A stretch of DNA of 64,000 nt from Inia geoffrensis (GCA_036417435.1 CM070906.1:45149396-45213395), one strand, 5' to 3'; shown: positions 1 through 12,785, counted from the stretch's first letter. A program made the numbers and translations. Notes: generated from the letters alone by a model not told the origin.

Positions 1-1818
1 CAGGACCCCTAATCTCCCTGATCAGGATGCATATGGCCCTCTCTTGAAGTTGCGCCTATTTTAGACAACGCTTATATATTTCGCTTTGTTTCAGTTGTGT
101 AAAAGCTTTAGAGAAGAGGGAAGGAATTTCTCACCTGTCTAGGATCCTGAATCCACATAGGGCCAGGACCAAATTACTAACACACTTTGGGGACATATAA
201 CAATGGATTGGTCACTATCGCATAAGCACAGATGTGCTGCTTTATCTCAAACGTTGCCCTTAGTTACAAAGACATTTTTTCTCAAGCATCGTTCATGAAA
301 ACAACTACTGGAGGCAGAATTGGTCCTATTTAATTAACTTCTTACTTCCAACCCTCAGGCACAGGAGAAAATAATGAAAAATCACCGTGAAACAGTTGGT
401 GACCACCTAATCAATTTTTGCAATATTTCTAAATGTTTTATTTCTATGTAAGCACTTTTTCCCTTAGCATTTTGGTTATCAGAGAAATTTAATTCTATTA
501 AAATAAAGGAAAAAAGTAGAAAAAATGTTATATTGTTCACCTTTTCATTGAATTGTTTACTTTATTTTTATGCTTCCCATTCACTATAATTCTATTTGAT
601 TCTGTTGCTATATTTCCTATTTTTTATAATACTCTGAATTCTGCTCTACCCCACTTAATTTTCATGTAGTTATCTTTCCACTCCAAATAGCCATACTGTA
701 TCATTAACAAAAGGCAGCATAGTGAAGAAAATTGATGTTTTTACCTCTCCTCTTAATATCAGAAGGCAACTTGTATTCAGTTTACTTATATTTGTTCCTT
801 TTTCATATTTATCCAATGGAATTTGAGCCGAAGACTAATATTTAATGAGCTGAAAACTGATTCTGAATATGCTTACATTGGAATAATACATAGTGCTCAG
901 GTTGCATGACAACATTGGTATGGCAATGTATAATACATTATTACTGTTTTTATTTGCTTGTTAATTACACTGATACATTGATAAATTGCACAATGGCCCT
1001 AAGTCCATCTTTTCATCTTCCCTTTCTCTCTTTGCTGTAGAAATTGTGATGAATAACAAGAGATGTGGATCAACACTTTAAATAAATGAAAGCCTTGGTG
1101 CTAGTTATTATTTTAAATTTGTAGTTCTTATAAAATAGAAACATTTCACAGTATTTCACAGAAACCTCAAATACTTGATTTTTTTCCTACAAATCCTTCT
1201 AACTGTTGGTACTTCAAGTTGGTATCTGAAAACCAAAAACAAACTATACCTCCATGTGTTATGTAAACTCTAAAGAAAAGAGTGATATCAAAATAAACCA
1301 ACCTTTCAAAGCAAGAGAGTTGTCATGTATGTACTGTATATGGGGACAAACTTCCACAATTTTCCATAGATGGGAACTAAATTACCATTTCCTTGTGTCT
1401 GCAAAACTTGGAGTAAGAAGCAGATCATTTAAGATAATTGTGCACAAAGTTCCCCATGCTAGTAATATAAATTGAGGGAAGACTGAGGGAGGGGTAATGG
1501 TAATAAAATTAAGGTGGCCACACAGAAACTTATCAAAAGATTCAGTTAAGGTTAATATGGTTAATTTCAGAATGTGAATATGATTCTGAGAATTAAAGTA
1601 CCAGGCGGCAGTGTCAATAGTTTTGAGAAAAATTCTGCATATGAAAATAATATTGCCAAATGTAGATGCTGAATACAATTGTAAGCATGATATTAAAAAG
1701 AATATGTTTTTATTACATCAACTGAAATTGATCGTGCTGTTTCATGAATCCATGGCTTTTTATAATCTATCCCTCTGGCTAGATTCTCTCCCCTGATTTA
1801 TCCACAAAAGGAACTTAT
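1..1818. other. AT-rich stretch without recognised features
   Basis: No exon, RNA gene or named repeat is recognised. Open frames here are short, overlap on both strands and lack any protein-like composition. Very old, unrecognisable repeat fragments may be present. Confidence 0.6.
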
Positions 1819-2145
1819 GGGATTCCCTGGTGGCGCAGTGGTTTAGAATCAGCCTGCCAATGAAGGACACACGGGTTCGAGCCCTGGTCCGGGAAGATCC
1901 CACATGCCGTGGAGCAACTAAGCCCATGCGCCACAACTACTGAGCCTGAGCTCTAGAGCCAATGAGCCACAACTACTGAGCCCACGTGCCACAACTCCTG
2001 AAGCCCATGTGCCTAGAGCCTGTGCTCCACAACAAGAGAAGCCACCGCAATGAGAAGCCTGTGCACCACAACGAAGAGCAGCCCTCGCTCGCCGCTGCTA
2101 GAGAAAGCCCGTGTGCAGCAACGAAGACCCAAGGCAGCCAAAAAC

Positions 2146-2177
<32 letters not shown>

Positions 2178-2182
2178 AAAAA
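1819..2182 (+). mobile_element. CHR-type tRNA-derived SINE, long form
   Basis: The element begins with a tRNA-like head whose pol III A box (1831-1841) and B box (1874-1884) both match consensus. A body of repeated CCACAACTACTGAGCC-type units follows, and it ends in a 22-base A tract. An imperfect target duplication, AAAAGGAACTTAT at 1806-1818 against AAAAGGACTTAC near 2179-2190, supports an L1-driven insertion. The chance frame through it encodes nothing. The CHR family is typical of cetaceans, hippos and ruminants. Confidence 0.93.
1831..1884 (+). promoter_or_regulatory. Internal pol III promoter of the SINE (A and B boxes)
   Basis: TGGCGCAGTGG at 1831-1841 fits the A box, and GGTTCGAGCCC at 1874-1884 fits the B box, at tRNA-like spacing. 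Both are intact here, so transcription by RNA polymerase III is conceivable. That is inference from motif integrity only. Confidence 0.75.
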
Positions 2183-2289
2183 GGACTTACATTCAACAGG
2201 AACTTACATTCACCTTCCAAATCACTGAAATATCAATCTTTCTTTGGCACTTCCCTGAACCCAGGTTAGAACTGGTTTCTTCCTAAGTT

Positions 2290-2450
2290 ATGCTGTCACT
2301 GAATTGCACTTACTTGTTTACGTTTCTTGCTTGTCAAACAGTGAACTCCTACTTGAGAGCAAGGACTTTTTCCATTTTCTTTGTATACATATTGCTGGTC
2401 CTGGTAGATATTAGGTATGATGTATATGTGTGCTAAATGAATGATTTACA
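2290..2450 (+). mobile_element. Ancient L2 LINE, 3' end fragment
   Basis: The order of motifs (TTGTTTACG, a purine-rich stretch resembling AGCTCC..GAGGGCAAGGAC, then a tail resembling GGCACATAGTAGG..AATGAATG) matches the 3' end of L2 in sense orientation. It is diverged and has no coding remnant. Confidence 0.6.
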
Positions 2451-3289
2451 TGATTTTAGTCATTACAATTCATGATAACCTCTTTCTAGTAGGAAATAAC
2501 AATCAAGACCAATTGTCTCCTTTTAAGTCTTCTGAGTTTAAGATGCCAGAAGCAATGTTTTGCTTATTGTGTTGGCAGGAGGACACATATCCGGGTCATT
2601 TAAGACACTTTGACAAGACAATGGAATAAGAGGATTGGTGGTGGAGAACAGATCACATGAAATTAATGAAAGAAGGCAATGCAGAGGAAAAAAATAGCAC
2701 AAACCTCCACCCACTTGTAGATGTTTAGTTCTACATGGAAGAAGACACTTAGGAGAGTAAGTAAAGGAAACAGCAGGCTTGGTTAAAGTTTTGCACAACA
2801 AACAGAAATCTACTGTTCTTGAAAGACCAGAGAGGAATATTATTTGGACTTCTACTCAATCTGCTTTCTACTCTAAGTGCGACTGCTGACAAAATTGGGA
2901 AAGTCTCTCTCAGTGACTTTTTCTTAGTAAGCGTTTTAGACACTGTTTTCTACCAACGAACCCACTATCATCACTGCTCTATAATTATTTCTTCCAGTAG
3001 TCTGTGAGTTACTTGAAGACAGCACCCTGACTTTAGCTTTATTTTTCCTTGCCAAAGAATCATAATTTATTTGGATACATAGACAGAGTTTTGATTATTT
3101 TTTAGATAAATATTCTTTTTTGTATCAGCTAAATGGGGCCTGGTCCTATTTACATGAAAATCTACATAGAGCATTATAATGCTAAAAAATTCTGTTGGTT
3201 TCATGTTAAGAGTATCCAGTGGTAATGCAATAACAAGAAAAACAGAAGACCTACTTATTAGGCATGACTGGGAAAGTTCTGGAAATATT
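2451..3289. other. No recognised feature
   Basis: AT-rich sequence. The open frames at 2538-2801, 2749-2943 and 2819-3007 overlap on opposite strands and show no domain. Confidence 0.5.
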
Positions 3290-3735
3290 TATAAAAATTG
3301 TTGCAAACTTCTAAGAACTCATCTTAGGGAAATAAGTCAAAATAAGAAATAAGGAAAAAAGCTATATTCTCAAAGATGTTCACTGAAAAATTAATAGTGA
3401 AGGTTATAAACTAAATTTCAACAAAAGAAGAAATTGATCAATTATTCCACATTAATGCAATGAGATATTTATATAGTCGTTAAAATGATACTTATAAAGA
3501 TTTCACAGACACATAGGAAAGAGTTATGGTAAAATTTAAAAGGAAAAATGTGAACTGATAATTGCAAATGCTATATGATTGCAATTATGGTATATATGCA
3601 CTAAATGGAAAAATGAGTGAAATAAAATATTATTGTAGTAATGTTTTTAGGGTGGTAGGATTATGACTGTTTTTAATTTTTAAAAATTATCTTTAATTTT
3701 TATAGTATTTAAAATATAGTATTTAAAATAAAGTC
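3290..3735 (+). mobile_element. Ancient L1 (L1M-type) ORF2 end and 3' UTR fragment
   Basis: The run from about 3300 resembles the end of mammalian L1M elements in sense orientation: CCTTAGGGAAATAA, AAAGATGTTCACTG, a degenerate CATTAAAATGATA, then GGGTGGTAGGATTATG followed by T-rich sequence. It is highly diverged, and the reading frame is destroyed. A 14-bp tandem duplication (AGTATTTAAAATAT) lies at its end near 3703-3732. Confidence 0.55.
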
Positions 3736-5751
3736 AAGAGAGAAAATTTGAGGGTTTTTTTTTCCTCTTGGGCACTTATGTTGACTTAAGATGACTTTAA
3801 AGGACAAAAAGCAGTTCTTATAAAAACTCACAACATAACTCATGTATTCAACATTTCTTAAATATTTGCTAGAAACTTCTGTGTCCCTTGAGCATTTCTA
3901 TTTTTTTTTGTACCAGTGATGTCTAAATATAACACAAATCTAACAATTTTGTAGGTCAGAAGTTCAATACCTCAATACCTCAGTTCAGCATCATCCAGGG
4001 CTTCAGAAAAATCAATGATATATGAATATTGTCAATGGCCAATTGAAATATGTTGTGGTGGCAGTGAGCATAACAGGCAGCTGCTGTCATCATCAATGAC
4101 ATTTTTTACAGAGGTGCCAAGGATTGAAACAGCTTGGAAGATTTAAGTGCTTTGGTCTCTGAAAAGAGTGCTTCACAATGAAGGCTTATGGCAAGGTCGA
4201 GGTTAAGCAGCAAGTGCTTGGCAGTTACAAATAGTGAATACTGAGGCAGTACCTAATGGACTGGATTGTAACATTAAAAAGCCCATAAAAATGGCAATTT
4301 GGGAATCTGGTAGAGCAGAGACTCTGGCAAATGCAGTTAAAGGACACTCAACTCATCTAAAAGCAGCCCTCTGGTGCCAAAGACTTGCTTCACCTTCAAG
4401 GTCATTCCCCTGAAAAATATCTTCCATAAATATTGAGAAATCTGCCATTTCTGTAAGCCGGTCAAAACTCTAAGTAAAAACAAAACTATTTTTCATCTTT
4501 AAATGATTTTCATAATCATGCAAAAAGTAAATGTTTGGAAAATTCTTCTACAAGGCAAGATGAAAAAATAATTAAATGTGAACGATTAGGTTACAGTATT
4601 TGAACTCCACCTCTAAATTGGACTCGGAGGTATAGGGAATGAGTAATTTATTAGTCTCTATTTTACAAATTTCCTCTAATTAGACAGAAACAAGGCACAT
4701 GGGTTGTTTTGTGGTGGTGATATGTGGGTGTCTATGTGTGTGCTTGAGAGTGCACATATGTGTCTGTTTATACCTGCAGGCCTCAGCTTTAATAGGCAGG
4801 ACCTATCTATACAAGAGGGGGGCAGCATTACTATTTTTGCTTTTAAAAGTTCCAGATTCTTCTTCCTAGCTGCCAGGATCACATTTCTTTACATTTACAA
4901 CAAATATTCAACACTTCTGCCCCTTGTCAAACCAACCCCTCCCATTGCTCTTCATGTCACCTGCTGTAGTAATTGCTGGCACTGCCATGCTTTTCTTTAC
5001 TAGGAAGAAACCTGGGGTTGTGCCCATGGAGAGGAAACTTTAAGAAATGTGATAAAAAGAGAAAGATTAGAATCCTCTAAGCATCCTGGAAAGTAAGGCA
5101 TTTGGAGAAACATTGTACCCAAATCATTGTGGGCATCAACCTAATTATAAAGACATTAAGGACCTGGGGCAGCAGTGAGCTGCTTTCTCAAGAGCGGCAG
5201 GAGCCTTCTGCTGGGAACAGCCCTGTGTGGTCTCACAGTTCAAAAATGAGGATGAAAAAAAATCACACCTGGGAATCTGTGGAAAGAGTGAGCTTTAGTA
5301 CTTTGTCTTTGATCACTTAAGAGTAAGGACAAGGGCTCACATGGCAACCAAATGTATTTTCTCTGCTTAACTACCTCTTTTCAGCCTGATAGGTGCCTAC
5401 TGTCTTAATTAGGCACCTCATTCCACACAGAAAAGAAGGCACAGCAGTGCTGCTTCATGTTATATATTCTGCTCAGTCCCCTTTGGGTAGTAAGAGCTGT
5501 TTTTGATACTAAAACTGATTTGTATCTTTTTCTTTTTCTTAACCTTGGCTCTACAGTCTGCTAGATGTCTGCAGTGGTACTTGCCTCAGCAGAAGGGCCA
5601 TACCTCACTAGCCTGACAACTCTTTACATATGCCATACCAGGTATAAAAACAATTGGGATTTTGGGATTTAGCTCTCTCACCATAACCCTATAAAACCTG
5701 ACAGCCAGATGGTCAAGTACATTCAAATGACCGCAGCTAAACACAAAGGGG
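3736..5751. other. Unassigned unique-looking sequence
   Basis: No named repeat is recognised. The stretch 3950-4450 has a more even base composition and few mononucleotide runs. It could hold non-coding conserved sequence, but nothing in the sequence proves this. No exon with both splice signals and coding composition was seen. Confidence 0.5.
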
Positions 5752-5755
5752 AAAA

Positions 5756-5836
<81 letters not shown>

Positions 5837-5885
5837 CAGCGGGGGGAGGAAGAGGGAGAAAGAGAGAGTGTGTGTATGTATGTGA
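5752..5885. repeat. Compound microsatellite (A)n(TA)n(GA)n with GT tail
   Basis: An A tract at 5752-5764 runs into (TA)n to about 5800, then (GA)n to about 5835, an impure purine stretch and a short (GT)n at 5867-5885. The same order occurs at 42438-42544. Confidence 0.97.
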
Positions 5886-7167
5886 GGGAGACTGTTTCAT
5901 TCAAATTTTAAAATGCAGCTGGAAAACCCCCTCAAAACCTGTGAAAACACTGCATGGCAAAATCTTCCCCACTTGTAATAAGCTCAGCATTCACAGACAG
6001 TTCTTAGGTGAGAAAAAGAAAGGAAATGAACTTCTTTTTGATACACATTTGTTCTGATCTGAAATATCTTGACATACACTTAACAGCTCTATCTTTGGCT
6101 TTGGGTCACACTCTTATCCTAATCCCTCGTTATTCAGTGTTTTGCAAGGGAAAGCATCCATAATTTCAGATTGCATTAGAGAACACCAGGCCTCTAATGT
6201 GTGTACAATGCAACATTTCCCCCTTGACTTTTGCAGATTGCATCACCTTTTAGAGTTAACAGTAATTTGCAGGAAGCAGGAGAGAGATTGGGCTTAATGC
6301 TCATAAAGAATGAATTGTGCCAATTTAGTTATCCAAATACTTTCAAAGTGAGACACTCTCCTTCCTCACAGGTGTTAGACATGTTATCATGAGAAAGCTA
6401 GAAGGGCTGTAAGCAGCAGTTAAGCCTCAACTAATCATTTTTATAAGAGCTAAATTGTAATGACAGAAAACAAGAGGGCTAAATATAATGGCAGACAATA
6501 TTATGTTGTATCTCTATGTGTTTCAGAATTTTTTCCATCCAAAGTAGTTCAGGGGTTCCCAAGCTTTTAGTACAATCCACTTTAGGCATTGATAGACAAG
6601 GATAAAGCCATCTTTCACAGTCATTTTAAATTCATGCTTTAAAAATGACTTGAATGTTTTAAAGTACTACCTAGTGATTACATGTTGTGTTTATGTGTTT
6701 TGAGGACTATATTTATATATTCATATCTGGTACTAGGAGCTAGGAGCAAAAATAAATTGGCACAGGTGGGAAAGGAGTAAATAAGATGAAAATTAACAGT
6801 CAGTTCTAGTAAGAGAGAGGAAATCAAATAGCAAATTGGTCCAATGGGAGTACCCATGAATGAGTTGGTTGGCTATAGTAGAACTTCCTATCACCCTTGG
6901 TAAGGGCTATCTTAGAATCCCTGTTTTCTCTTTGAACCAATTTGAAGAAAGCATTCTTTTCATTTGGGTGCTCATTTACAATGTACCTGGACAAATTTCT
7001 AAGAAACCAGGAGAATGCAAATGCTTCTCTGGTTATGATGGTGGTGACTCACTTACTGACTGTTAAGCCACCCCACACCTGCATGGATCTGCCATGGTGT
7101 CATAATGGTCAACAGTTTATATACACTGTGTCCCTACCTTGGTTCATATAAGTTGACTTCATGAATG
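5886..7167. other. Unassigned sequence, possible non-coding conserved segment
   Basis: No repeat is recognised with confidence. A stretch starting near 6547 (CAGGGGTTCCCAAGC) vaguely resembles the end of a hAT-type DNA transposon, but the match is too short to call. The segment 6080-6340 is unique-looking and of balanced composition. Confidence 0.4.
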
Positions 7168-7415
7168 CTGGCTGTTAAGGGCAGTAGAGTGTAGAGACTG
7201 AGTACAAATTTGGAGCCAGACTTTTCTGGTTCTAATTCTAATCCTGATAATTACTAGTTGTGTGACCTTGGGACAATTATTTAACCTTCCTTTGTCTCAG
7301 GTTTCTTGTCTTAAAAGGACTATGTTAATTGTACCTACTTTAGGATTGCTGTGAGGATTAAGTGGTAATTTATAAAATTAGCACAGAGTAATAACTACAT
7401 ATCTGTTAGTTTTTA
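7168..7415 (+). mobile_element. MIR SINE
   Basis: Sense-oriented MIR. A head resembling GGAGCCAGACT..GGTTCTAAT is followed by the core TAGTTGTGTGACCTTGGGACAA, then the CCTTTGTCTCAGGTTTC segment, GTACCTACTTTAGG and GATTGCTGTGAGGATTAAG. The order and spacing match the full-length MIR consensus as remembered. It is an old mammalian insertion with no target duplication visible. Confidence 0.85.
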
Positions 7416-8495
7416 TTCTTCTTCATATGACCTGGTAGATTGCATTTGCAAATTGTTGGTGGGATATATCATGGTATCTATGAAAGAAGCAAACTCTTTA
7501 GACAATGAGAAAGGAAAGAAGAAAAAGTCTATGGTGGAGCTTGACTTCCTAGGCCAAAGAGTTGATTCCATTCAGCTTTGTATTGTGCCAGCCTCCATTG
7601 CAATACTGCTTAATTTGCCAAATCATGAAAAATATTAATTACTGCTTTAAAAAATGTACATGCCTTTAGGGATTGTGTACATTTTACTTTTAGAAGAAAG
7701 AAGTGAAAATTTTATATACTTATATAAAATTTGTATTTCAATTTTACATACGGTATTACTATGCACACATATACATCAAAGTTCAGCAAGATGTTATTTT
7801 GCAACTAAACTGGAATTTGACATTGGACATTAATCTTTGTCCAAAAATGTTACAGAAGCCTGGATGAGTGTAGATAAGGAGCAAGGATGGTAATATTTGT
7901 TGACATCAGGAATCTAATTTTTTGCAGAAAATATTTCAGAATTTTGAAAATATCTCTTGAGGTACACTTATTTCAAGATTTTTTAAAGTTCAGTGTTAGA
8001 AGTAAATGACCCAGAACCATAACCAAATTAGTTTCTCAAGCAAAGGAGCATGAGTAGAAATACAGGAGTTTCAGTGTCTCAAGAGGGAAAGAAGGTAGAA
8101 TAACTGTAAGAAATAAGATAACCAATCAAAGCAACTGACCATTTGCTGTATCTGCTGATGCTTATGGTAGAAACTGACTTAAAAACATACAGAAATAGAA
8201 TAACTAAGAAGGTAAGAAGTAGACCTCTGAGACTTGGAAAAGAAAACACGAAGAAACAAAAGAAAAAATGAGTAACTAAAACACTCATGATAATCCATGA
8301 TCACTCTTAATTAGGAGAAAAATTAATTAGGGGAATAATTCAAGCTAACTAGATATCCCTACTATAAGGTGAAATGTATGAAAGCAAAAATAAAACTTTA
8401 AGCTTGTTCATCAGTGATCTGCCAGTTAAAACATGTAAAAAGGTGAGATACTTAGCAACTTCAAGAAGAATTATCCTTAGGAATCATTAAATAAC
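7416..8495. other. No recognised feature
   Basis: AT-rich, with chance frames only (7453-7638, 8079-8288). No repeat family could be named. Confidence 0.5.
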
Positions 8496-8657
8496 ATTTT
8501 CCTCCCTCCCTCCCTCCCCCTTTCTTTCCCTTCCTTCCTTCTCTCTCTTCCTTTCTACTTTTACTGTCTTCGCCTCCCTTCCTCCCTCCCTTCCTCCCTC
8601 CCTCCATCCCTTGCTTCCTCCCTCCCTTCCTTCCTTTCCCTCTCCTTTTCTTCTCCC
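8496..8657. repeat. Homopyrimidine tract (CCCT/CCTT) with G-quadruplex motifs on the minus strand
   Basis: About 160 bases are almost pure C/T on the plus strand. At 8504-8520 four C runs of three or more are separated by single Ts, which is a textbook four-tetrad-run pattern (G-quadruplex on the minus strand, i-motif on the plus strand). A second set lies at 8584-8602. The 77-codon Lys/Gly/Arg-rich frame on the minus strand (8461-8694) is a by-product of the repeat, not a gene. Confidence 0.95.
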
Positions 8658-9352
8658 AAAGAGTAGAAGAAAACATCCTGGGGTAAAATGACATTACTGA
8701 ATAGACTATAGTTTTCCAGAACCTGCAATCATTGGAAGTTCCACAAACGCAGACACTAAGTTTGCTAAAGACAATCTTTTTCCACGCGCAAGTCCTTAGG
8801 ACTCTGGTGAGACTAGAAATAGTTTTTATTTGGAATTATACAGCAGGAAGTGGACTTTTTTAACCATTGAAAAAAATATTTGAAAAAGTGGGAGGAAATC
8901 TCAAGGTGGTTTTTTGATTTATAAACAGGGATGTTGAACTTCAAGTGTTTAAAATAATACTCAGTTCTGCCAAGTGTCTCCTAAGTCATTTAAAATTTTT
9001 GTTTTAGATCTTTGCACTGCAATTCTCTTCACCTCAGGCCTTCCAAAGGCTGCTTTATTCATTTCATTCAAGTTTCAAATTGAAATCCTCTCCTCCCACA
9101 ATCTTTTCTTATCTTATAACCTAAGGGTATATACCCCATCCACTCCAAACTCAAAAATAGAGAAATCCTGATTTGCCTTTGACTTTCCTTGTTAATATGG
9201 CCTCTTAAATAATGGAACTAAAAATTTTAAAACAAATTAAAAATTAGATTGAACAAGGTCACCTGATTGCCTGTTATTTCACCATATATTTAAAAAGTGG
9301 GCCTGTTTTCTTATCTGGTCTAAGTATTTCAGAAAGGCAAAGATAAAAGAAA
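8658..9352. other. No recognised feature
   Basis: Unassigned sequence between the pyrimidine tract and the next SINE. Confidence 0.5.
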
Positions 9353-9367
9353 ATGAAAGAATAATAT

Positions 9368-9736
9368 ATATATATATATATTTTTTTAATTAGTTAATTA
9401 ATTAATTTTTGGCTACATTGGGTCTTTGTTGCTGTGCATGGGCTTTCTCTAGTTGTGGCGAGTGTTGGCTACTCTTCACTGCGGTGTGTGGGCTTCTCAT
9501 TGCAGTGGCTTCTCTTGCTGCAGAGCAAGTGCTCTGGGCGTGCAGGCTTCAGTAGTTGTGGCACACGGGCTCAGTAGTTGTGGCTTGTGGGCTCTAGAGC
9601 ACAGGCTCGGCAATTGTGGTGCATGGGCTTAGCTGCTCCGTGGCATGTTGCATCTTCTCGGATCCAACCAGGAATTCAACCCGTGTCCCCTGCACTGGCA
9701 GGTGGATTCTTAACCACTGCACCACCGGTAAGTCCC
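9368..9736 (-). mobile_element. CHR-type SINE, long form
   Basis: Read on the minus strand, the tRNA-like head ends at 9736 and is followed by the repeated CCACAACTACTGAGCC-like body and an A-rich (TTAA-containing) tail. A perfect 15-bp target duplication, ATGAAAGAATAATAT, occurs at 9353-9367 and 9737-9751. The B box is degraded relative to the copy at 1.8 kb, and a TA repeat abuts the tail. Confidence 0.96.
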
Positions 9737-9751
9737 ATGAAAGAATAATAT

Positions 9752-10904
9752 TAATTTCACATTATTCCTAGTTTAAAATGAGAAATGTTCCAGAGGGTTT
9801 AACCCCATAATATCCTGAAAAGCTGCCCCTTCCCAGTGTCACATCAAATGAATGTAAAACTGAAAGCAGAAACAATCTGTAACTTCATTTTGGGTTGATA
9901 GCTGAAACTTATTTTTCATTGCAGAGTAACATATGAGAAAAAAATCACGATATTATATATATATATATTCTATTCATTCTATACAAGCAACTCTGCTTCA
10001 GTTGTAAATAGCCTGTTATGTGATTCGAAGATATCAGAGATAATGGTCACCTTGCGTTATAAATTTTGGTATGCTTTTATGCCAAGAGAAAAGAAATGAG
10101 GTCTTTAGTTGACGTTGCAATATACCGGATTCTTTTTTTAGTTAAGTAGCAGGAAGCAGTTGACTTTCACTCTAATGGAATGAATGTTTTCTTTAACAGG
10201 CTGTCCATAATATTAAATCCTGGGTTTGAGGGACCACAGTGTTAAGTGTCTAAAATATGCTCAATGACTGAATGAGTTTCCTGTGCGGAATAAATAATGT
10301 TTGGCTAAATCCATTTATTGCTTACAGGATAAAATATTGTGTCTGACAAAATTAAATTTCCTCCATAGCCCATACATTAGCATAATGTGGATTTTCCAAG
10401 CTGCATTTATACATGATATAAGGTAAGCTTTAATGAATGAAAGTAAGTACAGGTTATTTCAGTAGCAATTCTCCAGGGCTTTCCAGAAGTTTTGATGGCA
10501 GATCAGCTCTATGCAGCTGAAAAAAATTGTTGATGATGACCAAGTGGACTGTTATGATGTATTCTGTAAGATGAAAAAGTAGCCACAGAAAGCTAAAAGA
10601 TGTCCAGATGAAGATTTTTACCTTATTCCAATTTATATTATATATAAGAACGCCAAGATATTAAGTTAGATTATTTCCTCTAAGATAGGACCCATGAAGA
10701 CAGTTGCTATTAATGCAAATCAGTCAGAGTTTAGAGGTAGGGAAAAAAAAGGATGGGTGGACAGATCTCAAATAAATGTGGGAAATAAAGAACCTCATAA
10801 CAAATTTATTTTCAGAATAAATTGCAGGGCAGAGACACAGAAAACAAAGTTGAATATGTTTTCACCATATTTCATTACAGTCAGTGATATATCTATTTCC
10901 TGAG
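9752..10904. other. Unassigned sequence
   Basis: No repeat recognised. Short (TA)n runs occur at 9953-9969. The segment 10350-10580 has balanced composition and unique-looking sequence. No coding signal. Confidence 0.45.
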
Positions 10905-12243
10905 AACCTATATTTTAAAATTAGGTTTATTGAGGTATAATACATAGGGAGTAAAATTCAATCTTTTTGTGTGTTCATTTTAATTTTGACAAATGATTGC
11001 AGTAGTGTTATGACCACTACAATCAAGATGTAGAACATTCTCATCATCCCCAAAATACCACTGTGAAGTCAATCCCTTCCAGAATGCCACATAAACATAA
11101 TTATAGAGTAGGCAGCTTTCTGAGTCTAGCTTCTTACACTTATTATAATGTACTTGATAGACATCATGTAGTTGCATGTATCAGTAGTTCATTGCCTTTG
11201 GTGCTGAGGTGAGTTGTATTCCATTGTATAGATGTACCACAATTCGTTAATCCATTCATCAGTCAATAGAAAATTGGAGTGTTTCCAATTTGGGGCAATT
11301 ATAAATAAAGCTGCTTTGCACATTTGCATGGGGGATATTTTTTTGACATATGCTTTCATTTCTCTTGGGTAAATATCTAGATATTGAGCTTTGGGGTTGT
11401 ATAGTAAGCGCGTGTTTTACTTTATAAGAAATCATCAAACTGTTTTCCAAAGTGACTACACCATTTTGTATCCCCACTAACAACGTATGTGAATTCCAGT
11501 TGCTCCATATTCTCATCATAACTGATATTTTCAGATTTTATTATTATTAATGTTATTTTAGCCAGTCAATAGTATCTCATTGTGATTTTAGTTTTCACTT
11601 CCCTAATGACATGATGATGAGTACCTTTTTATGTGCTTATTTATTTTTTAAGTTTATTTGAAGTATCTTAACATTTTTTACCTATTTCTATTCTGTCATG
11701 TGTCTTCTTGTTGAGATGTAGTAATTCTTTTTTATCTTGGATACCAATTTTTTACGAATTACATGTTTTGCAAACATTTTTCCTAGTCTGGAGTTTGCCT
11801 CTTCATTTTCTTAGTAGTGTCTTTCAAAGATCAGGAGTTTTTATTTTTTTGCGGTATGCGGGCCTCTCCCATTGCGGAGCACAGGCTCCGGACGTGGAGG
11901 CTCAGCAGCCAGGGCTCACGGGACTAGCCGCTCCGCGGCATGTGGGATCTTCCTGGAACGGGACACGAACCCATGTCCCCTGCATCGGCAGGAGGACTCT
12001 CAACCACTGCGCCACCAGGGAAGCCCAGGAGTTTTTATTTTGATGAAGTCCAATTTATCATTCTTTTTTTAAAAAATGTTTTCTGCTTCTTATGTTACAC
12101 ATAAGCAATTTTTGTCTAACCTAATGTGAAAAAGATTTTCTATGCTTTCTTCTAGAACCTTTATAGCCAAGTTTTATATTTAAGTCTATAACTCATTTGA
12201 CTTAAGTTTTTGTATATGGTACAAGGTATAGGTTATGGTTCAT
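10905..12243 (-). mobile_element. Ancient L1M LINE: 3' UTR and antisense ORF2 C-terminus
   Basis: On the plus strand the series GGTTTATTGAGGTATAATACA, GACCACTACAATCAAGATGTAG, ATTCCATTGTATAGATG, CATTTCTCTTGGGTAAA, AAACTGTTTTCCAAAGTG and TTTTGATGAAGTCCAATTT follows the reverse complement of an old L1 3' UTR and the end of ORF2, in the right order. The coding frame is destroyed. The SINE at 11848-12025 is inserted into it, so the L1M is older. Confidence 0.85.
11848..12025 (-). mobile_element. CHR-type SINE, short form
   Basis: Minus-strand element with the tRNA-like head at 12025 and the GGAGC..CTCCGGACG body typical of the shorter CHR form, but with only a short tail. The 16-bp direct repeat CAGGAGTTTTTATTTT at 11832-11847 and 12026-12041 is a perfect target duplication inside the older L1M. 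The 111- and 66-codon plus-strand frames over it are antisense SINE readings, not genes. Confidence 0.95.
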
Positions 12244-12785
12244 GTGACCACAAGGGCTCCAGGATTCTCCCCAGGGATTGTCAGGGTCTCAACAAATGCA
12301 TGGGCCATGAAGAAATCAAGTATTTTTAAAAGATGTAAAAATGCTCCATGATATGTAAAATTCTCATCAAGTGGTTACAAAATGGCAAATGCATATAGTT
12401 GTATAACTGATGCATGAGGAATTAAACATATTCTGTTAACACAGTTCCTAATTTCTCTTTTTCTTAATTTTATTTCGATTCCTAATTATATTCTCTGGGC
12501 AGAAGTACTTCAGGTCAAAAATTCAGAACTGAATGTTAGGGAACTGAATCCACAATTTGCACTGTTACTGATGCAGACTGTCACAGTGGTGATAGGAACT
12601 TCAAATCGTGATCCTGCCTGTTGGATTTTCAGTCAAGACACTGCGGATACACAAAGTGGGCCTAGTATAAAATTTACCTCACTGGATTGTTTGGCTGTTT
12701 TAATGAGAGCATATAAATTAAAGTGCTTGCAAGCTCTTTTAAGGACAATATACTTGCTATTTATTTTATAGAATTTTGTATTTTT
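12244..12785. other. No recognised feature
   Basis: Unassigned sequence. The frame at 12571-12771 (66 codons) has no recognisable domain. Confidence 0.45.

Noticed and set aside
1831..1884. A true tRNA gene
   Set aside because: A and B boxes are present, but no cloverleaf with an intact anticodon and acceptor stem; sequence context and A tail show a SINE.
5586..5900. 104-codon minus-strand frame with Ser-Leu and Tyr-Ile repeats
   Set aside because: Encoded by the GA/TA microsatellite. The same applies to the frames over 38.8 and 42.5 kb.
8461..8694. 77-codon basic protein on the minus strand
   Set aside because: It is the translation of a purine repeat; composition comes from the repeat unit.
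11708..12072. Plus-strand frames of 111 and 66 codons as possible genes
   Set aside because: They read through an antisense CHR SINE; the same peptides recur at 40319-40666 and 49004-49285 wherever this SINE is antisense.
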